This document shows, piece after piece, positions 19,222-28,520 of a DNA stretch of 61,197 bases. The notes beneath the pieces are model-generated. The model was not told where the DNA came from and did no database searches. It saw nothing but the letters and a program-made list of their open reading frames with translations. Source of the DNA: Methanobrevibacter curvatus (lineage in GTDB: Archaea; Methanobacteriota; Methanobacteria; Methanobacteriales; Methanobacteriaceae); NCBI RefSeq assembly GCF_001639295.1, contig NZ_LWMV01000160.1, positions 1 to 61,197 on the forward strand, in the 5' to 3' direction. Both the position numbers and the translations under genes were made by a program. Within the stretch, counting starts at the first letter, position 1. Each line of letters opens with the position of its first letter.

Positions 19222-20437
19222 ATGCAAAGTTAAAAAAGCTCTTCTTGTAGAACCTAACTTTCCAATTGCTAATAAAAGCAGGAACCATCAGGACTTTTTA
19301 CCCATAGGTTTACTAAAAATAGCTTCCTATTTAAAAACTTTAGATATTGAAGTAAAGTTGATTCGTTACGATGAAGATTTAATTACCGAAACTCAAAATT
19401 TCAAACCAGATATTACTTTTGTAACTTCATTATTCACTTATTGGTCAAGTTTTGTTAAAGAAACTGTTGAATATTGCAAACATAATTTTGATGTTCCTAT
19501 AGTTGTAGGAGGAATTTATGCTTCTTTAATGCCTGAAGATTGTAAGCAAAATACTGGATGTGATTATGTTCAATGTGGAGTTATTGATGAAGCTGAAAAA
19601 TTAATTCCAGACTACGATTTAGTTAATGTAGATTATCAAATCATCCACACTACTCGAGGTTGTATTCGTAGATGTGAGGCTTGTGGAGTTTACGAAATAG
19701 AGCCTAAGTTTACTTCTAAAAAATCAATAAAAGATGAAATAATAAAAAAGAAGATAATATTCTATGATAATAATTTATTAGCTAATAGATATATTAAAAA
19801 TGTGTTAAATGAATTAATAGAGCTTAAAAAGTCACGAACTATTAGCTATTGTGAATCCCAATCAGGTTTTGACGGTAGAATTCTTGAAAAAAAACCATTT
19901 TTAGGAAAATTACTTAAAGAAGCAGGATTTAAAAACCCAAAAATAGCTTGGGATGGCCCATTGTCTGATAAGAATGAAATAAAAAAACAGTTAGATATTT
20001 TAGTAGCATCAGGATATAAAGAAAGTGAAATTTCTGTCTTTGTTTTATATAATTTTGATATTAATTATGAAGAAATGGAGAAAAAGAGAGTCGAGGCATG
20101 GAAGTTCGGAGTTCAAATTTCTGATTGCAGATATCGTCCTTTAGATAGTATTTTAGATAACTATAATTCTCATAAAAGAAAAAGTCAGTCCAATAAGGAT
20201 TATTATATTCACCCTAAATGGAGTGATGAAGAAATAAGATTGTATAGAAGAAATATCCGCTCACATAATATTTGTATTCGATTAGGTACAAAATATTACT
20301 CAAGAAAATCAGAAAATAAAAAGATTCCTTTGGATATAGCTAAAAAATATAGATCCAGTGATTATGAATCTGCAAAAAAGTATATTAAAGATGCATGGAA
20401 TCCTGCTGAATTTCATAAAATCATCAAAACTGTTTAA
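19214..20437 (+). CDS. Radical SAM enzyme with N-terminal B12-binding-like domain
   Basis: 407 aa from ATG 19214, which overlaps the previous stop by eight bases; a TTG at 19187 and an ATG at 19196 are alternatives. Residues 1-130 look like a cobalamin-binding Rossmann domain (LLKIASYLK, then VPIVVGGIYASLMPED). The 4Fe-4S site C-x3-C-x2-C (GCIRRCEACG) covers Cys150, 154 and 157. Downstream FYDNNLLAN, SGFDGRIL and FVLYNFD match a radical SAM family of unknown reaction that I recall as widespread. The B12 histidine (D-x-H-x-x-G) is not present, so cobalamin may be bound differently or not at all. Its substrate could be a nucleic-acid base, given the neighbours (inference). Confidence 0.8.
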   Translation: MNKCKVKKALLVEPNFPIANKSRNHQDFLPIGLLKIASYLKTLDIEVKLIRYDEDLITETQNFKPDITFVTSLFTYWSSFVKETVEYCKHNFDVPIVVGGIYASLMPEDCKQNTGCDYVQCGVIDEAEKLIPDYDLVNVDYQIIHTTRGCIRRCEACGVYEIEPKFTSKKSIKDEIIKKKIIFYDNNLLANRYIKNVLNELIELKKSRTISYCESQSGFDGRILEKKPFLGKLLKEAGFKNPKIAWDGPLSDKNEIKKQLDILVASGYKESEISVFVLYNFDINYEEMEKKRVEAWKFGVQISDCRYRPLDSILDNYNSHKRKSQSNKDYYIHPKWSDEEIRLYRRNIRSHNICIRLGTKYYSRKSENKKIPLDIAKKYRSSDYESAKKYIKDAWNPAEFHKIIKTV

Positions 20438-20496
20438 GTTAGGCGTTTTAATGAATGAAAAAGAAAATATTGAAAATTTAACAATTTTGGTGAAAA

Positions 20497-23400
20497 ATGT
20501 CGGATAAAGAGGATTGTGAAAAATTAATCGAATTAATGAAACTTTCTGATGATTCTAAAGAGTATGAATGTGTTTTTGAAAATGGTCATTATTTTATTCG
20601 AGAACTTTCATTTTCTGAAGTTCAATCTAAAATTAAGGAAAAAGAACCTAAAATCGATCTTTCGTTAAAAACTAAATTTTGTATTTGGTATGAAAAAATA
20701 GCACCTTTAAATCATAAAAATTGGTTTAAAAATGATGCTGAATTTAAGATTACTGAAGTAAATAACAAATACAAATCTTCTTTTTATCATGACCTTTTTG
20801 AATTTGATTTAAATAATATAAACAACGAAATAGACATTATAAATCAAAATTTACGAAACAGAATAGCTACTATAGATAAATCTTTCTTGAATTATACTAG
20901 AATGACAGGAGGAATAGCTAAAGAAATAATTATTTATTATTTGGATTTCTTAAAAAATAAAAAATATGAAGAACTAGATGAAATTAACAATACATCTGAT
21001 GATGAAATAGCTAATATAGATAAAAAAGATGAAGAAAAGTATTATTCCATTAATGATCACAATAAAATTCAAATCAATATCAACTCTGAAATTTCTCAAA
21101 TCAAAAAGGCTTTTTATAATAACAAATCATTAAATGAGCCATTTTATATTTTTTTAGAAGAATTTTTTGATTCTATAACAATAATTCATGACGAAAACTC
21201 TATTCCTCAGGCAAACGATTTTGATAAAATTGTTAAACTTTGTGAAAATATAAAAGAAAGATCAATGACTGACGAAACAATTAAAGAAGCTTTTTCTTTT
21301 GGTTTTAGACAAGTAAAATATTATGTGGGTGCAGCTATTTATTTAAATTTGATTAAAATTTCAAATAATTATTTATCTAAAAGTGAAAAATATGTATTGA
21401 GTGAAAACGGAAAGGAAATTTTTAATTTAGAAAAAAATATCCGTGATTTATATTTATCAAAATTAATTTTACAACACCCTATTTTTAATAAAACAATGGA
21501 ATACTATGTCAAACATAATACTATTCCTAAAAATTATATTATTATGAATTTTATGAAAGAATTGAATATAATATTGTCTGAAATTACATTATTAAGACGA
21601 TCATCTACTGTTTCTCAATGGATAAATTGGATTTTAGAAACTAATAAATTAAATTATTCTTTTGACGAAAAAGAAGATATACAAAATGATGCTCAAATAA
21701 TATTAACTGATTTTGATAAAGATGTTGATAAGATTGAACCAAAAGAAAATGATATTAACTTACACTTACACTTAAAAACTAAAGAAAACAGTCTCTATGG
21801 TTGGAAAAAGACAATTTTTAGAAAAATTAATGAATTAAATCAAGAAACATTCACTTTAAATGATTTATATGAAAGTAAATCAGACTTCCAAAATAAATAT
21901 CCAAATAATTCAAAAATAGAACCAAAAATAAGACAAACTCTACAACAACTTAGAGATTTAGGACTAATTGAGTTCATTGGTAATGGCAACTATAAATTAA
22001 CTTTTTATGAAAACAATATCTTAGAAAAAGAAGAATCTATAGAAAAGGATTTAAATAAAACATTAATAGAAGAAAAGAATTATAATCAATTGAATTTAAC
22101 TAAAATCAAAAATAGATTTAATTATATTGAACTCTCTGATAAAATAGCTTTTAAGATATATAATTTAAAAAAAGAAAATATATTAACTCCAGCAAGAGTA
22201 AGAAGTATAAAAACATTTTTATCAGAATTAAAGGAAATTTCTCAAAATTTAAATTTAAAAACAGAATACAATGACTTAATTTTATCTTTTTATTTAGAAT
22301 TAATTGAATTAGAATCAACAAGGGGAAGAAGTATTCAAGAAATTTTAATTGCTTTAATAAATATAGTAAATAAATTAAATTCAGACCCTGTTTATTTAAA
22401 TGAATTATCTGATGTCTCTCAAATTGATAAAAATTTAATTTCAAAAACATCAAAAGAATTAGCTAAAATTTTAAATATAAACATACCATTAACTAAAAGC
22501 ACAGATTACTTGCCAAGAATAATTAAAAAATTAGAATTATCAGAAGAAATAAAAATTAAAACTGAAAATCTTATTAATAGTTTAGATAAAAATGAAATTT
22601 CAGGTAAAAATCCATATGTTTTGGCTATGGTTTGTTTATTTTATGCATTAAAAGAATCTAATATTAATATAACTCAAGAAGAATTTTCTAAATTAGTAAA
22701 TATTAGTGTAATTACTATAAGAAAAAATTATAATGACTTAAAGATTAGACTTAATCAATTATCGGATTTTTATTCTAACAATGAAGTTTATGATAATAAT
22801 TTTAGAGAAAGTGATAATGAATTACTTCAAAATAAAAATATTGAATCAATTAATAAGGATACAGATTTAAAAGAAAATCATAACTATAATGTAGATAAAA
22901 AAATCCAAAAAGTTGATGATTCGCTAATAGAAGATAAAAAATTATCTAAAATACCTACAGATAATCTTATAACTGGTGAAAAAGAAGAAAAAATAGCTAA
23001 AACATATAAATTTATTGAAGAAAAACATACTGTTTCTAAATCTAATAAAATAGTTTCATTTAAATTTTTAGATGAAGAATATAATACTAGTCATTCAAAA
23101 AAATTACTAACTATTTTATTAGCTATTTTATATGAAAAACATAGTGTTGATTTTTATAAAATATCTAATTTACATGGAAGAAATAAACCTTATTTTAGCA
23201 GAAGTCCTCAGGAATTAATAGCTGGGAAGTTAATTCTTGGAACGGATATTTATGTAGAAACAAACAGAGGAACTAATGATATTATTAGATTTTCATATAA
23301 AATAATAAATTTATTTGGATATTCTAAAGAGGATTTAGAAATTTTTCAAGAAGATGATATAAACTTAGTACAAAATGAAAATATTTCTATAGAAACTAAT

Positions 23401-24111
23401 AACAACTCTATAAATTCTAATAATGAAAGAACAGATAACTTAAAAAATGAAGAAAAATTAAACAAAAACCATGAAGATTTTAATGTTATAAGAAAACCTA
23501 AAGAATCTGTTTATGGATTTAAATTTTTAAATGATATATATAAAACAAGGTTTTCTAGAGATTTATTTATTAAACTGTCAACTATTCTATATGAAAAACA
23601 TGAACCTGAATTCAATAAAGTATTAGAATTTCATGGTAGATCAAATCCATATTTTTCTAAAGACCCTGAGCCATTAAGAAGCCCAAAGTTAATTTCAGGA
23701 ACAGATATTTACCTTGATTCACATGGTTCAACAAAATATCTAATTAACAAATCTTATAAGCTTTTAGATTTATTTGGTTATTCTAAAAATGATTTAGAAA
23801 TCTATAGAGAAAGTGATAAAGATTTATTTGAAGAGGATTTAAATAATAAGGGAAATTCATTAAAAATAAATAATGAAAAACATTTAAATGATTTTGAAGA
23901 TGATTTTAATTTATTCCAAATCAATAGAGAGAATATAGGTGAAATTTCAGATGAAGAAATTCTAAGAAAAATAGCTGAAAATCATGTGGAAGTACTTATT
24001 CGCATTTTAGCTCTTGAAAAAATATCTAATCAAACATTCTTAAAAGAAATTGCAGAAAATAATAACAATAATATTCTTGGTTTAATGGCTAAAAGAAAAC
24101 TTATAAATTAA
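20497..24111 (+). CDS. 1204-aa multidomain protein containing a TFIIB-type core
   Basis: Domains in order. A novel N-terminal region (1-160). A winged-helix module with YYVGAAIYLNLI (about 250-390). A DpnI-C/Dam-replacing-type winged helix (about 433-503: LYGWKKTIF, EPKIRQTLQQLRDLGLIEF). A TFIIB-like double cyclin fold (about 548-755: RGRSIQEIL, DYLPRIIKKLELSEE, SGKNPYVLA, VTIRKNYNDLK). Two copies of one domain (854-951 and 1008-1104: ILYEKH, HGR, PYFS, GTDIY, LFGYSK-DLEI). A HEAT-like tail (1149-1204). The TFIIB zinc ribbon and B-reader are missing. GGTGA at 20485 serves ATG 20497. It is the last gene of the operon, 59 bases after the radical SAM gene. Function unknown; DNA binding is likely. 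Confidence 0.75.
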   Translation: MSDKEDCEKLIELMKLSDDSKEYECVFENGHYFIRELSFSEVQSKIKEKEPKIDLSLKTKFCIWYEKIAPLNHKNWFKNDAEFKITEVNNKYKSSFYHDLFEFDLNNINNEIDIINQNLRNRIATIDKSFLNYTRMTGGIAKEIIIYYLDFLKNKKYEELDEINNTSDDEIANIDKKDEEKYYSINDHNKIQININSEISQIKKAFYNNKSLNEPFYIFLEEFFDSITIIHDENSIPQANDFDKIVKLCENIKERSMTDETIKEAFSFGFRQVKYYVGAAIYLNLIKISNNYLSKSEKYVLSENGKEIFNLEKNIRDLYLSKLILQHPIFNKTMEYYVKHNTIPKNYIIMNFMKELNIILSEITLLRRSSTVSQWINWILETNKLNYSFDEKEDIQNDAQIILTDFDKDVDKIEPKENDINLHLHLKTKENSLYGWKKTIFRKINELNQETFTLNDLYESKSDFQNKYPNNSKIEPKIRQTLQQLRDLGLIEFIGNGNYKLTFYENNILEKEESIEKDLNKTLIEEKNYNQLNLTKIKNRFNYIELSDKIAFKIYNLKKENILTPARVRSIKTFLSELKEISQNLNLKTEYNDLILSFYLELIELESTRGRSIQEILIALINIVNKLNSDPVYLNELSDVSQIDKNLISKTSKELAKILNINIPLTKSTDYLPRIIKKLELSEEIKIKTENLINSLDKNEISGKNPYVLAMVCLFYALKESNINITQEEFSKLVNISVITIRKNYNDLKIRLNQLSDFYSNNEVYDNNFRESDNELLQNKNIESINKDTDLKENHNYNVDKKIQKVDDSLIEDKKLSKIPTDNLITGEKEEKIAKTYKFIEEKHTVSKSNKIVSFKFLDEEYNTSHSKKLLTILLAILYEKHSVDFYKISNLHGRNKPYFSRSPQELIAGKLILGTDIYVETNRGTNDIIRFSYKIINLFGYSKEDLEIFQEDDINLVQNENISIETNNNSINSNNERTDNLKNEEKLNKNHEDFNVIRKPKESVYGFKFLNDIYKTRFSRDLFIKLSTILYEKHEPEFNKVLEFHGRSNPYFSKDPEPLRSPKLISGTDIYLDSHGSTKYLINKSYKLLDLFGYSKNDLEIYRESDKDLFEEDLNNKGNSLKINNEKHLNDFEDDFNLFQINRENIGEISDEEILRKIAENHVEVLIRILALEKISNQTFLKEIAENNNNNILGLMAKRKLIN

Positions 24112-24150
24112 TGCTCATGCACATTAGATAGCTCTTTTATATTTACATAT

Positions 24151-25791
24151 TTAGTTTTTTCTTTCCCAAGATTTTATTTTACATTTTACATCTGTTATTG
24201 TTCCATTTTTAATTGGTCTATCTTTAAATGCTAGGGCAATTAATGAAACATTGCTGTCTTCAAAGGGTAAATAATATTCTTTATCATATATTTGTTTGAA
24301 ACTCTCATTAATTAAAGAATCTAATGATTTATTTTCATTTTCTGTGTATTTAATTTCAATTATGGCTACATGATCATCATTTTCTACTAAAACCCCATCA
24401 ATTATTCCATGGCTTATAGTTTTTTCTCCATTCATTTCCATGCCCATTTCATCTAACCATGCTAAGAAAATTGCAGAATATAATTTCCACTTTTCAGGAT
24501 TCTGTTCACTTAATTTAAGGTTAAGAGGTAATCGTGCAAATTTTATTCTTAATTTTTTAGCTAGTTTGTCACATTCTTTGTTTTTAATCCAATCCCACAT
24601 ATCTTTTTCAAGGATATTAAATTCCTCTTTAAGTTCATCTATATACATATTTGTAAGATTATCTTTGTAAGCTTGTTCTACCTCAAAGTTAGGTATTTTA
24701 AGAGAAAAATAAACAAGATCATTTTTAATAAATTCTTTATCTATTGTTAAATAACCAGTTTGAAAAAGTAAAGCTGTTTCTTTAATGTTTAATAAATCAA
24801 TAGCATCTAAATCTGTTGCTTTTAAAGATGTTTTTGAGGTATAATCTGTTGAAATTTTTTTATGTTTAAATATTTCAGCTAAAAATGATGGTGTTCCAGT
24901 GCCATACCAAAAACTTGAAAATTCCTTTTGAGATAAAGCCCTAAGAGTGGAATAAGGATTAAAAAGTCTATTTATCCCGTCCCAACTATAACCATCATAG
25001 AAATGATTAACTTTATCTAATACATTTTCATATGATTCATTATTTTCATTTGAAATGGCTTGAATATGGTTATGATAATAAGTTTCTAATTCTTGATGAG
25101 TTATACCACAAATAGTTGAATAATCATTATCTAAAGTAAGTTCTGTTAGGTTATTTATTGTTGAAAATATTGAGGTTTTTGTAAACTTAGTAATACCTGT
25201 GAAAAAAACAAATTCTAAATATTTTTCACTTATCTTTAAAACATTATAAAATTCTTGAAGTATTTCCCTATTTTTATCAGCTATTTTTAAACTACTAATA
25301 TTTTTAATTATAGGTGCATCATATTCATCAATTAAAACAACAACCTTGTTTTTATTCTTTTTAGATAATTTTTCAATTAATTGGGAGAATTTAAGCACAT
25401 AAGAAGCATCTTCAATTAAATCTAAATTGTTATCTGCACCAATCTTTTCAATCAACCTTAAAAGATCCTTTTTGAAGTCATCGGGACTTTCATTTGACAC
25501 TTGTTTCATGGATATTCTTATAACTGGATATTTCTTCCACTCCCAAGTATTAAATTTATTATAAATATAAGTATCTTTAAATAATTCTTTCTTTCCTTTA
25601 AAAAAATTTTCTAATGTTGAAACAAATAATGTTTTACCAAATCGTCTTGGGCGAGAAAGAAAATAATAAGTCTCACCATAATCTATCATCTTTGCTATAA
25701 ACTTTGTTTTATCAACATAAATCTTATTTTTTTCTATTAAGGTATCGAATTCAGCTATTCCTAAAGAGAGTCTTCCCCTAATATCTTCCAC
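24151..25791 (-). CDS. AAA-ATPase-like protein with C-terminal PD-(D/E)XK nuclease-like domain, second copy
   Basis: 546 aa from GTG 25791, chosen because AGGAGGTGAT ends at 25795 and gives normal spacing; TTG 25794 is too close. Walker A RPRRFGKT is near residue 45 and Walker B VVLIDEYDAP near 157. IIDGVLVEND, then AIIEIKYTE gives the D...E-x-K of a PDDEXK_9 domain near 475-490. It is paralogous to the protein at 76-1638 and points towards it. It is convergent with the operon ending at 24111, with 39 bases between stops. Function as for the first copy. Confidence 0.85.
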   Translation of the reverse strand: MEDIRGRLSLGIAEFDTLIEKNKIYVDKTKFIAKMIDYGETYYFLSRPRRFGKTLFVSTLENFFKGKKELFKDTYIYNKFNTWEWKKYPVIRISMKQVSNESPDDFKKDLLRLIEKIGADNNLDLIEDASYVLKFSQLIEKLSKKNKNKVVVLIDEYDAPIIKNISSLKIADKNREILQEFYNVLKISEKYLEFVFFTGITKFTKTSIFSTINNLTELTLDNDYSTICGITHQELETYYHNHIQAISNENNESYENVLDKVNHFYDGYSWDGINRLFNPYSTLRALSQKEFSSFWYGTGTPSFLAEIFKHKKISTDYTSKTSLKATDLDAIDLLNIKETALLFQTGYLTIDKEFIKNDLVYFSLKIPNFEVEQAYKDNLTNMYIDELKEEFNILEKDMWDWIKNKECDKLAKKLRIKFARLPLNLKLSEQNPEKWKLYSAIFLAWLDEMGMEMNGEKTISHGIIDGVLVENDDHVAIIEIKYTENENKSLDSLINESFKQIYDKEYYLPFEDSNVSLIALAFKDRPIKNGTITDVKCKIKSWERKN

Positions 25792-26319
25792 CAAATCACC
25801 TCCTAAAAATTATAAGACTATAATGTTTAAATTGCTTTTGATCAAACTTTTTTTAAAAGTTTGTATTTATTATAACTATGCCATTTATATTATAATTATG
25901 ATATTTATACTATATATAAATTACTAATTAAATTAAATTTTTTTAAAAAATCTTTGAATGCAAAGATATTTAAAGTCTTTTTGAGCTTTCAAAAGAGCAC
26001 ACTTTTATATAATCAGTAGTTCGTAAAGTATTTTTGCATTTAAATGGTTTTTTGTTTTTATTCTTTTTTTTATCAATTAATTTTTTCATGTTCTGTTTGA
26101 ATTTGTTTTAATTTAGTGTAACTTTAAAAGAAATTTCATGAGCTTTTTATTATACTCTATAATTATTTTATTCATATTTTCCTCATAATATTTATATTTT
26201 GGTATTTTCTTATTATGTTTCTATTTTTCATGCTTCAAATGAGGATTAATTTTGTAAAAATCATTATAAATTTTATGATAATGTCAAGAATTTTACTGTT
26301 TTATAATGCCCTATTTTCT
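25792..26319. other. AT-rich intergenic region
   Basis: It holds a consensus ribosome site for the minus-strand ATPase (AGGAGGTGAT reversed, 25795-25804). Otherwise there is T-rich sequence with no gene, hairpin or repeat that I can support. It lies between the defence island and the glycan locus. Confidence 0.5.
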
Positions 26320-27327
26320 TTAAAAAATTGAGTTCTTGAATTTTTTCCAGCAAGTATGGTAAATTTTTGGACTTAATAAAAAAAATTTTATTTTGATATA
26401 AAATTTAAAATCATTTAAACTTTCCATTTTAAATTTTGAAAGTTTTGAAAATAAATTTAATTTATTCATATATCTTATCAAATCATCATAAGGATAATTT
26501 ATAAAAAATAGATACATAAGATTACCAAAAATACTTTTAGGAATCCTAGATGTAATTATTAAATTAGAAAGTTCTTCTAAATTAAGAAGAGAATAGTAAT
26601 CAGATACTTTTTCTAAAATATTAACAAAATTAAATCGTTCAATAGAAAGATTTGAGGTGGTTGAGGTGGTTGATTGTGTGTAAAAATAGCTAAATTCATC
26701 AACTAAAGCGAAATTTCCATGAACAGATGCTTTCAAGAAAAATTCTGTGTCTTCTCCATAAACTTCATTTTCATTAAATATTATCTCATTATTTTTTAAA
26801 ATCTCGTGATTATACATTATTTGAGAAAAACTAAAAGGAATTTTCATTAAAAGTTCTAATTTAAGAAATTCACAAGAAGACATTTGTGAAATACCTAATA
26901 TATTTTTGTATTCATTACCTTTCATTAAATAATTACCTTTCTCATCTACTTTCATCATTTTTGTAAAAGAGAAATCAGAATTAGTATGAATAATAGAATC
27001 ATGGAGTTTTTTAAGATGATTTTCAGAAATGTAATCGTCAGCGTCCACAAAACATATATATTTGCCTTTAGCTATTTTTAATCCATTATTTCTAGCAGAG
27101 CTAACACCTAAATTTTTTTGATTAATTATTTCATGCTTAATTTTTGAAAAAGTAAGTAGCTTATTGGCTATTTTAAGAGTATTATCTGTAGATCCATCAT
27201 TGATAAAAATTATCTCAAATGATGAGAAATTTTGATCGATAATAGAACTTAAACACCTTTCAATAGAATTTTCATTATTGTATGAAGGCACAATAACACT
27301 TACTTCAATGTCTTCCAAGCTTATCAT
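26320..27327 (-). CDS. Glycosyltransferase family 2
   Basis: 335 aa. The N-terminal GT-A fold shows VIVPSYNNENSIERCL at residues 10-25, FINDGSTDNT near 41 and the metal-binding D-x-D as FVDADDYIS near 93. EDTEFFLKA near 190 is the usual acceptor-side acidic motif. It transfers a sugar or sugar phosphate from a nucleotide-activated donor at the cytoplasmic face. It follows the TarI/TarJ-like genes on the same strand, so it may use the CDP-ribitol they supply or glycosylate the same polymer (inference). Confidence 0.85.
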   Translation of the reverse strand: MISLEDIEVSVIVPSYNNENSIERCLSSIIDQNFSSFEIIFINDGSTDNTLKIANKLLTFSKIKHEIINQKNLGVSSARNNGLKIAKGKYICFVDADDYISENHLKKLHDSIIHTNSDFSFTKMMKVDEKGNYLMKGNEYKNILGISQMSSCEFLKLELLMKIPFSFSQIMYNHEILKNNEIIFNENEVYGEDTEFFLKASVHGNFALVDEFSYFYTQSTTSTTSNLSIERFNFVNILEKVSDYYSLLNLEELSNLIITSRIPKSIFGNLMYLFFINYPYDDLIRYMNKLNLFSKLSKFKMESLNDFKFYIKIKFFLLSPKIYHTCWKKFKNSIF

Positions 27328-27494
27328 CTCATTTTAATCTAAATCAAATCGTTTGTATTAAGACCATAATTATTATTAATTACTATAATTATTATTAAGA
27401 TCATTAGTTTATTATTAATATTATTATTTTATATTAAGGTTATTATTTTATCATTATATTTTCCTATATACTAATAATTTCTTATTCTTACTTA

Positions 27495-28520
27495 TTATAT
27501 ATTCCATGATAGGATTGTTTTACCAAAACTAGAATGGTAATCTTCCTCAAAAGCATGATTTAAATCTTCAAGAGCATTAATATCTATTTTTAATGATATG
27601 ATATTTTCTAAGTAAGAAATAATTTTAGGGTATTTCTTTAAAATAGCTATTGTATTTTTAAAGTCATCATATTCACTTCGACTAATCCCATATAAAACTA
27701 ATCCTTTTTCTAAAACTTTTCTTGTTTCAATATTAATAGAATACTCTGAAACTCCCAATAAAGCTAAGCTACCTTCAGGATTTGTATAGTTGATAATTTG
27801 TGATATGGCAGATTGAGATTTTTCTCCACCAACACACTCAAACCCATGATCCACCTTTAAATTTTTAGGGATTTCGTGAATTAAATAAAATTTGTCAATA
27901 AAAGAAAAAAAACTAGATTTTTCTTTATCTTTTCCAAAGACATAAATAGAAGAATCTGGGAAGGAGAATCTTAAAAACAATGAAACAATATACCCCATAT
28001 TTCCATCACCCCATACTCCAATCGATTCTTTTTTTGTTTTTGAAAATTGCTTAAATTTAGAAATTGCATGGACAGCAACACTTAAAAGTTCTATAAAAGA
28101 TGAAACCTCTAAATTAAATGTTTTAGGAATTTTTAATATTCTATTTTCATTTAAAACTACATATTCTTTTAAAAACCCATCTGTATCACTAGACATGAAT
28201 TTACTAGAATATAAATAATTGCCTGCAATTATATTGTCCTCTTCATATAAAATGTTAGGAATCATGACTACAATATCACCATTTTTAAAATCATTACTTT
28301 TAGAATAGATAACTTCTCCAATACCTTCATGTACAAGAGCCAAAGGTAGTTTTTCATTTAAAATAGCATTTTCCCGTTCCCCCCTATAATATCTTTGATC
28401 CGCTTTACAAATAGAAAGGTAATAAGGTCTAATTAAAACTTCATTCTTAGAGACATTTATTTCTTCAAAACTTTCCTCAAATATTTTAGGTGATTTGAGG
28501 CGATAAATAGTATTTATCAC
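27495..28520 (-). CDS. tarJ: Ribulose-5-phosphate reductase, TarJ-like
   Basis: 341 aa, a zinc-type medium-chain dehydrogenase. Length and many segments match Staphylococcus TarJ as I remember it: LSICKADQRYYRGER, LALVHEGIGEV, IGVWGDGNMGYI, FECVGGEKSQSAI and LALLGVSEYSI. The family reduces D-ribulose 5-phosphate to D-ribitol 5-phosphate with NADPH. It starts at GTG and overlaps the TarI-like stop by four bases (GTGA), so the two steps of CDP-ribitol synthesis are coupled. Finding this pair in a pseudomurein-walled archaeon suggests a ribitol-phosphate surface glycan. Confidence 0.8.
   Translation of the reverse strand: MINTIYRLKSPKIFEESFEEINVSKNEVLIRPYYLSICKADQRYYRGERENAILNEKLPLALVHEGIGEVIYSKSNDFKNGDIVVMIPNILYEEDNIIAGNYLYSSKFMSSDTDGFLKEYVVLNENRILKIPKTFNLEVSSFIELLSVAVHAISKFKQFSKTKKESIGVWGDGNMGYIVSLFLRFSFPDSSIYVFGKDKEKSSFFSFIDKFYLIHEIPKNLKVDHGFECVGGEKSQSAISQIINYTNPEGSLALLGVSEYSINIETRKVLEKGLVLYGISRSEYDDFKNTIAILKKYPKIISYLENIISLKIDINALEDLNHAFEEDYHSSFGKTILSWNI

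Noticed and set aside
20451-20507. 18-codon reading frame before the 1204-aa gene as a leader peptide
   Set aside because: It overlaps the true start, has no conserved sign such as regulatory codons or hairpins, and is expected by chance.
14596-24111. Calling the operon a standard Dnd phosphorothioation system
   Set aside because: No cysteine desulfurase (DndA), no PAPS-reductase-like DndC and no DndE are visible. Only the ATPase, helicase and perhaps the 139-aa protein are Dnd-like.
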